NCBI GenBank assembly: GCA_965650335.1
Contig: CBFGOI010000010.1
Span: forward strand, 1-64,000
Length of the DNA stretch: 64,000 nt
From: Paradesertivirga sp965650335
GTDB taxonomy: Bacteria > Bacteroidota > Bacteroidia > Sphingobacteriales > Sphingobacteriaceae
Reading direction: 5' to 3'
Shown here: in pieces, positions 52,359 through 62,040 of the stretch
How the letters are laid out: the number at the start of each line of letters is the position of its first letter
Numbering within the stretch: the first letter of the stretch is position 1
The notes under the pieces: model-generated
What the model was told of the DNA's origin: nothing
The model's database searches: none
Seen by the model: the letters and a program-made list of their open reading frames with translations, nothing else
Translations under genes and position numbers: made by a program

Positions 52359-52383
52359 TATCTTTGCTATACTAACTCTATAG
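52359..52383 (+). promoter_or_regulatory. promoter box and candidate operator of the Rrf2 gene
   Basis: TATCTTTG (52359-52366) matches the -7 box TAnnTTTG. It is followed at once by CTATA-N7-TATAG (52367-52383), an inverted repeat overlapping the expected transcription start. Autoregulation is likely but inferred. Confidence 0.45.
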
Positions 52384-52389
52384 ACAACC

Positions 52390-52851
52390 TTGCTTACTAA
52401 AAAAACAAAATACGCAGTAAAAGCCTTAATGGCGCTCGCGAGAAACAAGGAAAATAAGCCGATGCTAATTTCCGAAATAGCGGCTAAAGAACAATTGCCT
52501 AAGAAATTCCTGGAAGCTATTTTATTGGAGTTGAAACGCAGTGGTTTTCTTGGTAGCAAAAAAGGCGCAGGAGGTGGTTATTACCTGATGAAAAAGGCAG
52601 AGGAAATAGTTCTGGCGGCCATCATACGGGTAATTGACGGGCCAATAGCTTTGCTTCCCTGTGTTAGCTTGAATTTTTACGAGCGCTGCGAAGAATGCAT
52701 AGATGAAACTTATTGCGGCATTCGCCACGTAATGAAAGACGTGCGGGATGCAACCTTGAAAATTCTCACCGAAACTACCTTAGCCGATATGATTGCAAAT
52801 GAAGATGCTATTAAAGAGAGAATGGCGAAAGGGGAACCCACTGAAATTTAA
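52390..52851 (+). CDS. Rrf2-family transcriptional regulator
   Basis: 153 residues. The TTG at 52390 is favoured because LTKKTKYAVKALMALARN is the standard Rrf2 N-terminus and the next ATG is inside it. The winged helix includes ISEIAAKEQLPKKFLEAILLELKRSGFLGSKKGAGGGYYL. The C-terminal part carries four cysteines (LPCVSL, YERCEEC, ETYCGIR) of the kind that bind an Fe-S cluster or sense cysteine status in IscR and CymR relatives. It lies 41 bp after the siroheme gene. In this phylum such regulators often accompany sulfate assimilation genes. It probably controls this sulfur locus. Confidence 0.93.
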   Translation: MLTKKTKYAVKALMALARNKENKPMLISEIAAKEQLPKKFLEAILLELKRSGFLGSKKGAGGGYYLMKKAEEIVLAAIIRVIDGPIALLPCVSLNFYERCEECIDETYCGIRHVMKDVRDATLKILTETTLADMIANEDAIKERMAKGEPTEI

Positions 52852-52971
52852 AATATTCTGGAGTCTCTATAGTTTTTGCCTCTTTATTATTCTGTAGGTC
52901 TGGTACTTGTAAAAAGTGTTAAGAAAACCTTGTATGAGGATTTAAAAAATTTCATACATTGCAGTGTAAAT

Positions 52972-53382
52972 ATGCATTTAAAGTCGCTCAAAATTGCTGT
53001 TGTTGATGACGATCAAATCTATCAGTTCATTATCAACCGGACTCTTGCAAAGCTCCATTCGGATAGTAAAATTCTAAATTTTCCTAATTGTGCAGACTTT
53101 TTTAACTTCCTGAAAAGAAATTTTAGCAACGCTGATCTGCTTCCAGATCTGGTTTTACTGGATTTAAATACACCGTTCATGAATGGCTGGGAGTTTCTGG
53201 AATCTTATAAAGAAATTAAAAATTCGCTGAAAAAGGACATCGGCATTTATTTGGTTTCTTCATCGGTAGATCCTAATGATTTCGAAATGGCCGAAAAGGA
53301 CCCAAATCTTTCCGGATTTTTCTGTAAGCCCTTAACTCCGGAGCAATTGTTCGGGATGATTGAAAATGTTTCTGCAAAATAA
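52972..53382 (+). CDS. stand-alone response regulator receiver protein
   Basis: 136 residues from ATG 52972. An earlier in-frame ATG adds 32 residues unlike a receiver. The phosphoacceptor Asp is in LVLLDLNTPFMNGWEF, acid residues are in IAVVDDDQ, and the conserved Lys is in FFCKPLTPEQL. There is no output domain, so it works by protein contact, as do the small receivers common in Bacteroidota. No histidine kinase is adjacent. It is convergent with the trehalose operon, 10 bp apart. Confidence 0.93.
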   Translation: MHLKSLKIAVVDDDQIYQFIINRTLAKLHSDSKILNFPNCADFFNFLKRNFSNADLLPDLVLLDLNTPFMNGWEFLESYKEIKNSLKKDIGIYLVSSSVDPNDFEMAEKDPNLSGFFCKPLTPEQLFGMIENVSAK

Positions 53383-53392
53383 AATTCAACAA

Positions 53393-56300
53393 TTATCCTC
53401 TGTTAAACAACTCTACCCATTGCCGCAATCTCCTGGCATATTTTTTCTTTAATTGTTTTGATTTCAAACGCCAGGTCCAGTTTTTTTCGGTTGATGCAGG
53501 TGTATTCATCCTTCCTTCTTCGTTCAAGCCAATAATATCCTGCATAGGCAGTATCACTAGTTTTCCGGCCGAAGCATAAGCTAGTCGGCCCAAAGTAAGG
53601 TGAATATTGCTTTCATTAACTGCGATGCCGGTATACTTTTCAATATTCGCTCTGATCTGATCATCGGCTTCTTTTCTAAACCAGCCACGGGTGGTATTGT
53701 TATCATGCGTTCCGGTATAAATAATGGAGTTGGCGCTCAAGTTATGCGGACTATGTACAGATTGCGCCAAGTCTTCGCCAAAAGAAAACTGCAATACGCT
53801 CATTCCTGGTAAATCGAACTGATCTCTTAAATCGTAGACAGCCTGATTTACATCTCCCAAATCTTCTGCAACAAACGGGAGTTCTCCCAATTCTCGTTGT
53901 AATACTCTGAAAAAATCAGCTCCCGGACCAGGTTTCCATTCGCCTTTAATAGCAGTTTCTTCTCCTGCCGGAACATCCCAATAAGTGGAAAATGCTCTAA
54001 AATGGTCAAGCCTAAGCAAATCATATAGCTGCATGTTCTTTTTGAGGCGTTTTACCCACCATGCATAATCCTGGGCTTTAAGCACATCCCACCTAAAAAC
54101 GGGCATCCCCCAAAGCTGACCATTGCTGTTAAAGTAATCGGGAGGTACGCCGGCCATTCCTGTCATTTTACCTTCTGCATCTATGCAAAATAGTTCTTTA
54201 TTTGCCCACACATCGGCGGAATCGTTGCTCACATAAAAAGGTAAATCGCCGAGCAACTTTATATCAAGTTTTCTACAATATTCCTTTAAATCCGTCCACT
54301 GTTTCAAAAAAATAAACTGTAGCCATTTAATTTTGTCAAGGTCGTTTGCATTGCTGCTGGCAAACTCGAGCAAGGCATCCTCTTTTCTCAGTTTGAAATC
54401 CTCTGGCCATTCATACCATGGTTTACCGGCGTTTTGATGCTTTAAAAGTAAATATAGCGCGAAGTCGTTCAGCCAATCTTCCTCTGCTTTACAAAAATTT
54501 TGAAACTCCGTGTTCAATGCCGAAAATCGATCGTTGCAAAAAACATGATAGGCTTCGTCAAAAAGCTTGTCTTTAATTTGCTTTGCCGCGGCATAATCGA
54601 CCTCGTTTTTTTCTTTTTGATAATAGGCCTTCAGAGATTGAAATTCTAAAAGACCATCCTCTGCCAACAATTCAGGACTGATTAATAAGGTATTTCCAGC
54701 CATGCTCGAGAGGCTACTGTAGGGAGAATAACCCTGACCCTCTTCTGTTGGATTAAGGGGCAATAACTGCCAGTACTTCTGACGGGAATTGCTTAAATAG
54801 TCGGCAAAGCATCGTGCTCCGGGGCCTAGATCACCTACCCCGAAAGGAGATGGAAGAGATGTAATATGTAATAAGATTCCTGCAGCTCTATCACTCACCA
54901 GATGTTGCATTTTGAGGATAGCAAAAGGTATTTCGGCGAAAATACTGCTGATTAAAACCTCGCTGGCTGATTTTTGTGTATGCCTGTAAATTAAATGTTC
55001 AAACTTGGGCGGTGCATTTGGCGGTAGTAAAATCCGTGTGTTCTTCCACTTTAGATCTTCTGGTTTACACTTTTGTATTTTACATAGTTTCGCCGGATGT
55101 ATCGGTAGAGCGAATATGATCCACTGCTGCTGGTAGCGGCGGGCAAAGGCCATTACATGATCTTTGTATTGACCTTTAACTTTTAATGGAATGTAGTCGG
55201 CCTTACTGAAAAAATCGGGATGATCTGTGCGAAGTTTCAGCAAAAGGTGCGTAAGCCACAACTTGATCTGGCCATTGTACTTGCTTTCCCATAGCCTTTG
55301 CATTAATTCCGTTCCAGCCTCCTGAGCATCAAGGTTTTCAAGGAAAGATGAACGTATTTCATAATCTATGGGCCGGCGATTGTCTGGGTCAACCAGATTA
55401 AGATCCCATAATTCACAGCCTTGATAAATATCCGGCACACCGGGGCAAGCAAACTTAAGCAGCACTTGCGACAAAGAATTAATGATGCCGAAATCAGCAA
55501 TTTTGTACGTGAATTTTTTCAGCATACGATGGAAGGGCTTCTCCTTATCCAGCAAAGCAGAAGCAAAATTCTGCACGAACTCTTCACTTTCCATATCAGG
55601 ATTTGACCAGTCGGAATGCTGTTTCCCTTCTCTTAATGCTTTAACCAGGTATTCATGTATGCGGCGTTCAAAGTCAGCATCATCCTGATAGGGCATGGGC
55701 AAAGCTCCAATCAGGGTTTGATAGATAAAGTATTCGGTATTAGCGTCTACATTATATTTCTTAGTGAGGTTCTCATTTAAAAAGCGCCATTGATTTACTG
55801 TTTCTATCCAGCTTTCAGGAATTTCTGTAAGTACATTCAATCGTGCACGAACATCTTCTCCCCGTTTAGTATCGTGTGTGGAAGTGCAATTTATTGACAG
55901 GGGCCAGTTCTTCTGGCGCTCTGTCATCAGCTCATGAAATTGTTCAATTGTATAGCCAAATACCAGTGGCGAGTCGCCGACCTCATTATGGCCAATGAAG
56001 CGATTATAGGTGTACATCAATGTATCTTCCACACCTTTGGCCATCAAAGGGCCGGTAAATTGCATGCAGCGCTGATAGAATTCCAGGGCCCGGATATTGT
56101 ACTCCTCGTCGCCTTTCAATGGTTTAATTAAAAAAACTTGTTCCAGTAAGCTTACGGCGGTATGCAATTCAGCTTTGCTGTTTCTTATCTGGTTCAAAAT
56201 ACTTTGTATGGCATTTGATTCATCGTCATCCAAAGGAAACTGGTTCCCATAATAGCGATAAACGGGGCATTGGATCAAAACTTCGGCAATTGCACTCTGT

Positions 56301-57601
56301 AGATTTCCGTCGTTATCAATATCAGCGCCTTCCATTAAATCCAGCTTCAGCAAAAGCTGATAAAGGTTATCCAACTCACCTCCCATGTGCTGGTAAAGGA
56401 TATAAGCCTTTTTATCGTGAATCTGCTGCTGAATAGTGCCTTTATCCCAGCTGAGTTTTTTGTAGAATTTAGTGAAATGCTTCTCTGCGTTTTTATCTGT
56501 TAAAAGATTGTTCACCATTCCCAGAAAGTCGTAGCCCGTATTGCCCTGCACGAGCCATTCTTTTGGTAAGGTTTCATCTGGTTCCAGAATTTTCTCGACT
56601 ACGATATAACACTCGTCGCCCACCAATTCACGCAGTCTTTTTAAATAACCTTCAGGATTATATAGCCCATCGACATGATCGACTCTTAAACCATCAAATA
56701 TTCCCTGATCGGTAAGAGATTTTATGTAGGAATGAAAATGATTGAAAACCTTATCGTCCTGCATATTCAAGCAAATAAGTCCGCTGACGGTGAAAAACCT
56801 TCTGAAATTTATCTGTCTGTCTGTTTCCTCCCAGTATTCGAGGCGGTAATATTGTTCATCAACCAGTTGCCTGAGCTTATCTTTATCCGAGCTGATAAGG
56901 TTTAAATTGCTATCCACATACGCCTTGACAGCGGGATCTTTCATTAACGAGAAAAGCTGTAAAAGAAATTCATCCCACTGCCGGGATAGAATTTCAGGGT
57001 CAGTTACCCGGTGAATCATTTCCAATTGTAAACCGAGTAGCTTAATATCTTGCAGTTCTGTTGCTCGGGCATTTAGAATTATTGCATACGATTTGGGGCT
57101 TAAAGGATACAGGGTATCATAATAATTGAAAACAAAGCGATTTTTGTTGTATTCGATTGTGAGGTCGTGAGTCAGCACCTTTTCAACATGGGTGCCCAGA
57201 AATGGAACCATGAGCTTCCCGTTATCTGTAGGGCTGTTCCAGTCAATATCGAAGTACGCAGCAAAGATCGATTGCTGGCCCTTTTCCAACACATCCTTAA
57301 TCCAGGTATTATCGGGATCAAAGGCCATGTGGTTTGGAACTATATCCTGCAGCCAGTTCATCCCCAGTCCCTGTAGCTGTTTACTTAATTCCTGTAGTTG
57401 ATGTTCTGTTCCCAGTTCAGGATTTATTTTATGAGGGTTCATTCCGTCATACCCGTGTGTACTGCCTGGTGTCGATTCAAAAACAGGAGAAGCATAAATG
57501 GTGTTTATTCCAAGCTTTTGAAGATAAGGGATGATTTTTTCGAAATCAGCGAAAGCGAATTCTTTATGAAACTGTAATCGATAGGTAGATATAGGGTTCA
57601 T
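53393..57601 (-). CDS. fusion of malto-oligosyltrehalose synthase (TreY) and 4-alpha-glucanotransferase (MalQ)
   Basis: 1402 residues from ATG 57601 (MNPISTYRLQFHKEF, the standard TreY start). Residues about 1-890 are GH13 TreY, which turns the reducing end of maltodextrin into an alpha-1,1 bond. Catalytic motifs are DIVPNHMAFD, DGLRVDHVDG, YIVVEKILE and STHDTKRGED. Residues about 895-1402 are GH77 glucanotransferase: LLHITSLPSPFGVGDLG, LRLDHFRAF, FVAEDLG and TGTHDNNTTRG. Every catalytic acid is present in both halves, so both are probably active. MalQ would lengthen the short dextrins left after TreY/TreZ action. It is the last gene of the trehalose operon, with 62 bp before it. Confidence 0.95.
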   Translation of the reverse strand: MNPISTYRLQFHKEFAFADFEKIIPYLQKLGINTIYASPVFESTPGSTHGYDGMNPHKINPELGTEHQLQELSKQLQGLGMNWLQDIVPNHMAFDPDNTWIKDVLEKGQQSIFAAYFDIDWNSPTDNGKLMVPFLGTHVEKVLTHDLTIEYNKNRFVFNYYDTLYPLSPKSYAIILNARATELQDIKLLGLQLEMIHRVTDPEILSRQWDEFLLQLFSLMKDPAVKAYVDSNLNLISSDKDKLRQLVDEQYYRLEYWEETDRQINFRRFFTVSGLICLNMQDDKVFNHFHSYIKSLTDQGIFDGLRVDHVDGLYNPEGYLKRLRELVGDECYIVVEKILEPDETLPKEWLVQGNTGYDFLGMVNNLLTDKNAEKHFTKFYKKLSWDKGTIQQQIHDKKAYILYQHMGGELDNLYQLLLKLDLMEGADIDNDGNLQSAIAEVLIQCPVYRYYGNQFPLDDDESNAIQSILNQIRNSKAELHTAVSLLEQVFLIKPLKGDEEYNIRALEFYQRCMQFTGPLMAKGVEDTLMYTYNRFIGHNEVGDSPLVFGYTIEQFHELMTERQKNWPLSINCTSTHDTKRGEDVRARLNVLTEIPESWIETVNQWRFLNENLTKKYNVDANTEYFIYQTLIGALPMPYQDDADFERRIHEYLVKALREGKQHSDWSNPDMESEEFVQNFASALLDKEKPFHRMLKKFTYKIADFGIINSLSQVLLKFACPGVPDIYQGCELWDLNLVDPDNRRPIDYEIRSSFLENLDAQEAGTELMQRLWESKYNGQIKLWLTHLLLKLRTDHPDFFSKADYIPLKVKGQYKDHVMAFARRYQQQWIIFALPIHPAKLCKIQKCKPEDLKWKNTRILLPPNAPPKFEHLIYRHTQKSASEVLISSIFAEIPFAILKMQHLVSDRAAGILLHITSLPSPFGVGDLGPGARCFADYLSNSRQKYWQLLPLNPTEEGQGYSPYSSLSSMAGNTLLISPELLAEDGLLEFQSLKAYYQKEKNEVDYAAAKQIKDKLFDEAYHVFCNDRFSALNTEFQNFCKAEEDWLNDFALYLLLKHQNAGKPWYEWPEDFKLRKEDALLEFASSNANDLDKIKWLQFIFLKQWTDLKEYCRKLDIKLLGDLPFYVSNDSADVWANKELFCIDAEGKMTGMAGVPPDYFNSNGQLWGMPVFRWDVLKAQDYAWWVKRLKKNMQLYDLLRLDHFRAFSTYWDVPAGEETAIKGEWKPGPGADFFRVLQRELGELPFVAEDLGDVNQAVYDLRDQFDLPGMSVLQFSFGEDLAQSVHSPHNLSANSIIYTGTHDNNTTRGWFRKEADDQIRANIEKYTGIAVNESNIHLTLGRLAYASAGKLVILPMQDIIGLNEEGRMNTPASTEKNWTWRLKSKQLKKKYARRLRQWVELFNRG

Positions 57602-57663
57602 GGATGAAATGTAAAACAATCAATTTATCAGGTAATCAAAAGTATCCGCGGCTTAATAAACGA

Positions 57664-59547
57664 TTATGAATGACCGAGCATTTGCCATGCTTCATCATCC
57701 TGCTCATGTCTAAGCATGTAATACACTACAAAAGATTCCGGAGGCAGATTTAGTTTTTGATTAGATGAGATTTCAGCAGGGCTTGCTTTCGGACCTTTCC
57801 ATTCGGGCGCTGCAGAGTCTATCAGCTTGTGCCAGGTTAAAAATTGGACCTGGATTTCTATTATTTGTTCTGAATTTGAAAAATTCATCAGACACATTAT
57901 CTTCTCTTCGTCGTGCCAGCGATAAAGAATTAAGGTTTTATTACTCTCATTGAATTTAACACTGATTTCCTCTCTGTTTAACTCTTTTAAAGCGGGCCGC
58001 TGTTTACGTAGAGCGATTAGTCGCTTGTAATATTTAAACATTGTTTTATGAGGCTCTACATTCAGTATCTCCCATTCCAGCTTCGATTTTTGGAAAGTTT
58101 CTTCGGACATAGGATCAGGCGCCTCACCTTTTAAATGAAAGGCGGCAAACTCTTTTTTGCGACCCATGCGCACCGCCTCTGCTAATTCGGGATCGGTATG
58201 GCTCACAAAATATTGGAATGGATTGGGTTCGCTCCATTCCTCGCCCATAAATAATTGAGGTAAAAATGGACTAAAGATTATAGCGCCCGCCAATAGTTTT
58301 TGCATTTCAAAGCTCATCAACTGGCTTGTACGTTCGCCCAGCATACGGTTGCCCACCTGGTCGTGGTTTTGTGAGAACACAATGAACTGTTTACCAGGAT
58401 TATTTTGGGCCTTGACGCCGAATTTCCTTTGTCGATGAGGCGAGAACTGGCCGTCATAAACATATGCATCCCGGTAGGCCTTAGCTAAATGACTGATTCC
58501 ATTAAAATCTGCATAATAGCCCGTCGTTTCTCCGCCTGCGGTAACTCGCAAGGCGTGATGAAACTCATCCATCCATTGAGCATCCATACCATAGCCCTGT
58601 TCCTCGAGCGGATTAATGAAGCGAGTGTCGTTCAGGTCGCTTTCTATTATCAGATAATGATTGCGTCCACTTTCCTCCATCAGCTCGTTTACGCGGAGTT
58701 TAATTTCCCGCAAAATATGCACCGGACTAAAGTCTTTGATGGGATGAACGGCATCGAAACGCAATGCGTCGAAATGGAAATCACGAAACCACATAAGTAC
58801 ATTTTCGATGAAATAATCACGGACACCGTCGCAGCCCGAATCATCGAAGTTAATTGCGTTTCCCCACGGGGTGTGATATTTATCCGTAAAGTAGGGACCG
58901 AAGTTGCTCAAATAATTACCTTCAGGCCCCAGATGGTTATACACCACATCAAGAATTACTGCCAATCCTTTTGTGTGACAAATGTCTACTAACTTTTGAA
59001 GTTCCGCGGCTCCACCGTAAGAATTTTGTGCAGCGAAAGGATACACACCATCGTATCCCCAGTTCCTGTTTCCGGGGAATTGGGCCACAGGCATAATTTC
59101 AATCGCGGTTATGCCCAGATCTTTTAAATAATCGAGTTTGTTGCTTATTGCCGCAAATGTGCCTTCTGGTGTAAAAGTTCCGGTGTGAAGCTCATAAATA
59201 ATATATTCTTCAAGGGGAATATTTTGCCAGTCGGCATCTTCCCATTTAAATGCGGTTAGATCTGTAGCCTGAGATTGATTGTGTACACCTTCCGGCTGAG
59301 AAAGTGATGCAGGATCGGGTAATTCTTTTTCCTTATCCAACCTCACTTGGTATAAATCGCCGGGTTTAATGGTACTGCTACTCGCAGACCAATATCCAAA
59401 TTCGTTTTTTATCAATGGGATCGGGGCTTTATCGGCCATGACAATCTCAACCAATTCGGCATAAGGAGCCCACACCAGAATAGAGGCATTTTGATGATTA
59501 TCAAAATTGATTCCCAGCAAGCGTTTAGATGTTTTTGGGGCCATCAT
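57664..59547 (-). CDS. treZ: malto-oligosyltrehalose trehalohydrolase
   Basis: A GH13 enzyme that releases trehalose from maltooligosyltrehalose, about 627 residues from ATG 59547 (MMAPKTSKRLLG). The longer frame adds 15 codons inside the debranching gene. An N-terminal CBM48-like region (ASILVWAPYAELVEIV) precedes the catalytic domain with DVVYNHLGPEGNYL, FDALRFDAVH, YLIIESDLND and FSQNHDQVGNR. The unusual DGVRDYFIENVLMWFRDFHFDALR is characteristic of TreZ. It overlaps the debranching gene by 23 bp and is the second enzyme of the operon. Confidence 0.96.
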   Translation of the reverse strand: MMAPKTSKRLLGINFDNHQNASILVWAPYAELVEIVMADKAPIPLIKNEFGYWSASSSTIKPGDLYQVRLDKEKELPDPASLSQPEGVHNQSQATDLTAFKWEDADWQNIPLEEYIIYELHTGTFTPEGTFAAISNKLDYLKDLGITAIEIMPVAQFPGNRNWGYDGVYPFAAQNSYGGAAELQKLVDICHTKGLAVILDVVYNHLGPEGNYLSNFGPYFTDKYHTPWGNAINFDDSGCDGVRDYFIENVLMWFRDFHFDALRFDAVHPIKDFSPVHILREIKLRVNELMEESGRNHYLIIESDLNDTRFINPLEEQGYGMDAQWMDEFHHALRVTAGGETTGYYADFNGISHLAKAYRDAYVYDGQFSPHRQRKFGVKAQNNPGKQFIVFSQNHDQVGNRMLGERTSQLMSFEMQKLLAGAIIFSPFLPQLFMGEEWSEPNPFQYFVSHTDPELAEAVRMGRKKEFAAFHLKGEAPDPMSEETFQKSKLEWEILNVEPHKTMFKYYKRLIALRKQRPALKELNREEISVKFNESNKTLILYRWHDEEKIMCLMNFSNSEQIIEIQVQFLTWHKLIDSAAPEWKGPKASPAEISSNQKLNLPPESFVVYYMLRHEQDDEAWQMLGHS

Positions 59548-61681
59548 CTTTAAGTATTTTGTGTTGTAACAGTACCACCGAATGGCCATCAACTTTGACT
59601 ATATCTTCGGCGTTATATCTTGCGTCTTCGCAGAAATAGCTTTTCGTGTCTATTAACTTTGTCCAGTCTTTAGCATACAGACTCGATGGAAGTTTGAAAT
59701 CTAAAGGCTCGTGATGCGCATTAAAGATGACATAGAAACTATCGTCAATAATTGACTCTCCTCTAAAACCAACGGTTAAAAGTCCGCGCCCGTTAAGATA
59801 GATGCCAAGTGACTTTGCAAAGTCATGGCTCCAGTTCTCCTCAGACATCTCTTCGCCGTGCGGCTGAAACCAAACGATGTCTTCCACGCCGATACCTTTT
59901 ATTGGACGTCCTTTAAACCAGCGCCTTCTGCAAAAAGAGGGATGACTGGTTCTGATATTAATCAGCGTTTTTGTAAACTTGAGAAGCTCGGTATCTGCTT
60001 TAACCCAGTTTACCCAGGAAACTTCATTGTCCTGGCAGTATGCGTTATTGTTTCCGTTTTGAGTTCGGCCAATTTCATCGCCGGCGACGAGCATCGGTAC
60101 ACCCTGAGAAAGAAACAAGGTTGCCAGGAAATTTCTTTGCTGTTTTTTACGAAGGGCTAGTATTTCCGGATTATCTGTTTGGCCTTCCACACCGCAGTTC
60201 CATGACCTGTTATGATTATCGCCGTCCTGATTATCTTCTCCGTTCGCCTCGTTATGTTTTTCGTTATATGAAACTAAATCTCTTAAAGTAAATCCGTCAT
60301 GTGCTGTCACAAAATTCACACTGGCGGTGGGCCGGCGATAGTCATCCTGATAAAGGTCCGGGCTTCCGGTAAAACGCAAGGCAAATTCGCCAAGCATACT
60401 GTCTGCTCCACGCCAGTAGTCGCGAATGCAATCGCGATACTTTCCATTCCATTCTGCCCATCCCTGCGGAAATTTTCCAACCTGGTAACCTCCTTCACCA
60501 ACATCCCATGGTTCGGCAATTAGCTTTACCTGAGAAATTACCGGATCCTGGTGAATGATATCAAAAAAAGCGCTTAATCTGTCAACTTCGTGCAGCTCTC
60601 GGGCCAGTGTCGCAGCCAAATCAAAACGAAATCCATCCACATGCATTTCAAGTATCCAATAACGAAGGCTATCCATCATTAACCTCAGTACATTGGGCAA
60701 ATTGGCGTTGAGGGTATTTCCTGTGCCTGTATAATCCTTATAAAAGCGCGGCTTATCATCCATCAAACGATAATAAGAACTGTTATCAACTCCTTTAAAC
60801 GACAGGGTCGGTCCCTTTTCGTTGCCTTCGGCAGTATGGTTGTAAACTACATCCAGGATGACTTCAATTCCGGCCTGATGGAATTCTTTGACCATGTTTT
60901 TAAATTCATTAACCTGCTCGCCGTAAACACCTGCCGACGAGTAGCGGGCATCCGGAGCAAAAAAGCCAATGGTATTATAGCCCCAATAGTTATGCAGGCC
61001 TTTCTCTTCCAAAAACCTGTCGCTTATAAACTGATGCACCGGCATAAGTTCAATTGCTGTAATTCCGAGCTGTTTTAAATAGTTAATAGTAACAGGATGT
61101 GCTAACCCGGCATACGTACCCCTTAAATGTTCAGGTATCTCCGGATGCAATTGGGTAAAGCCCTTAACGTGGGTTTCATAGATAACAGTTTTATGATAAG
61201 GAATATCAGGGGCTTCAACACCCTGCCAGTCAAACTCCGGATTGATGACCACACACTTTGGAATGAATGGAGCACTATCTGTTTCACTAAAACTTAAATC
61301 TCCATTGGGACTGTCCACCTCGTACCCGAATAATGAATCGTGCCAGGTAATGATGCCGGCTATCGCCTTGGCGTAGGGATCTATCAGTAATTTATTTGGA
61401 TTGAAGCGATGCCCATTTTCCGGCTCGTAGGGGCCATATACCCTGTATCCATAAAAAACACCAGGCTTAAAATCTGGCAGATACGCGTGCCACACATGAT
61501 GCGAACGCTCAATTAATTTTACGGTAGCATACTCTTTTTCGTCTTCGGCGGTATAAAATAAGCAAAGTTCCACCTTAGTTGCATTGTCGGCATATAGTGC
61601 GAAATTTACTCCTTTTCCATCCCAGGTGGCGCCTAAAGGAAAAGGCTCGCCCGGATAGACAATTATATTCGTGTTCTTCAT
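59525..61681 (-). CDS. glgX: glycogen debranching enzyme (GlgX/TreX)
   Basis: 718 residues from ATG 61681 (MKNTNIIVYPGEPFPLGATWDG, the usual family start). It is an isoamylase-type GH13_11 enzyme that removes alpha-1,6 branches of glycogen and supplies linear chains to TreY. Motifs are an N-terminal CBM48 with GVNFALYADNATKVELCLF, then DVVYNHTAEGNEKGP, VDGFRFDLAATLARE, LIAEPWDVGEGGYQVG and VTAHDGFTLRDLVSYNEKHN. In this operon it plays the TreX role. It starts 48 bp after the DUF551 gene and overlaps treZ at its 3' end. Confidence 0.96.
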   Translation of the reverse strand: MKNTNIIVYPGEPFPLGATWDGKGVNFALYADNATKVELCLFYTAEDEKEYATVKLIERSHHVWHAYLPDFKPGVFYGYRVYGPYEPENGHRFNPNKLLIDPYAKAIAGIITWHDSLFGYEVDSPNGDLSFSETDSAPFIPKCVVINPEFDWQGVEAPDIPYHKTVIYETHVKGFTQLHPEIPEHLRGTYAGLAHPVTINYLKQLGITAIELMPVHQFISDRFLEEKGLHNYWGYNTIGFFAPDARYSSAGVYGEQVNEFKNMVKEFHQAGIEVILDVVYNHTAEGNEKGPTLSFKGVDNSSYYRLMDDKPRFYKDYTGTGNTLNANLPNVLRLMMDSLRYWILEMHVDGFRFDLAATLARELHEVDRLSAFFDIIHQDPVISQVKLIAEPWDVGEGGYQVGKFPQGWAEWNGKYRDCIRDYWRGADSMLGEFALRFTGSPDLYQDDYRRPTASVNFVTAHDGFTLRDLVSYNEKHNEANGEDNQDGDNHNRSWNCGVEGQTDNPEILALRKKQQRNFLATLFLSQGVPMLVAGDEIGRTQNGNNNAYCQDNEVSWVNWVKADTELLKFTKTLINIRTSHPSFCRRRWFKGRPIKGIGVEDIVWFQPHGEEMSEENWSHDFAKSLGIYLNGRGLLTVGFRGESIIDDSFYVIFNAHHEPLDFKLPSSLYAKDWTKLIDTKSYFCEDARYNAEDIVKVDGHSVVLLQHKILKDDGPKNI

Positions 61682-61729
61682 AGTTTTTATAACAGCGCTA
61701 CGAGTTAGCACATAGACGCTGCAAGAAGG

Positions 61730-61915
61730 TTATTTTTTAGGGAACGGGGGTAATTGCATCCAATGAGAAAAGTCGCTTACGTCTACCTTATCATTTCCAA
61801 CAATGAATTTTCCAGATATTTCACTGTAATAGCCAAAGTAGATTTGTCCGCCATCAAAAAGAAGTACATCTTTTCCTTGCTCAGGTAGTTTGGTTCTCAT
61901 TAAAATCCATTCCAT
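61730..61915 (-). CDS. small DUF551-like protein
   Basis: 61 residues. The pattern MEWILMRTKLPEQGKDVLLFDGG at the start and SHWMQLPPFPKK at the end matches the DUF551 signature (W-I-x-LPE-G-x-VL...HWMPLP-PP). The length is near that of the domain alone. Function unknown; most relatives are phage or plasmid borne, so its place ahead of a trehalose operon is odd. It has no signal peptide. It may be the first gene of the operon. Confidence 0.72.
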   Translation of the reverse strand: MEWILMRTKLPEQGKDVLLFDGGQIYFGYYSEISGKFIVGNDKVDVSDFSHWMQLPPFPKK

Positions 61916-61988
61916 GTCATGATAACTCGATTGTAAATAATATGTTTAATGATTTTAAAATTGAACCCGGATAGTGAGGTTCTAAAGC

Positions 61989-62019
61989 AAAAAAGTCCGG
62001 CGGTTCACCCGCCGGACTT
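61989..62019 (-). terminator. terminator of the glycine-zipper gene
   Basis: A perfect 11-bp GC-rich stem AAGTCCGGCGG / CCGCCGGACTT with a 5-nt loop is followed on the minus strand by a T run. It lies 22 bp after the stop codon at 62041. Confidence 0.93.
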
Positions 62020-62040
62020 GCAAAACCTGCATTACTAGGT

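Noticed and set aside
58489..58992. Plus-strand frame of 167 codons inside treZ
   Set aside because: Antisense to conserved GH13 motifs; translated sequence has no domain.
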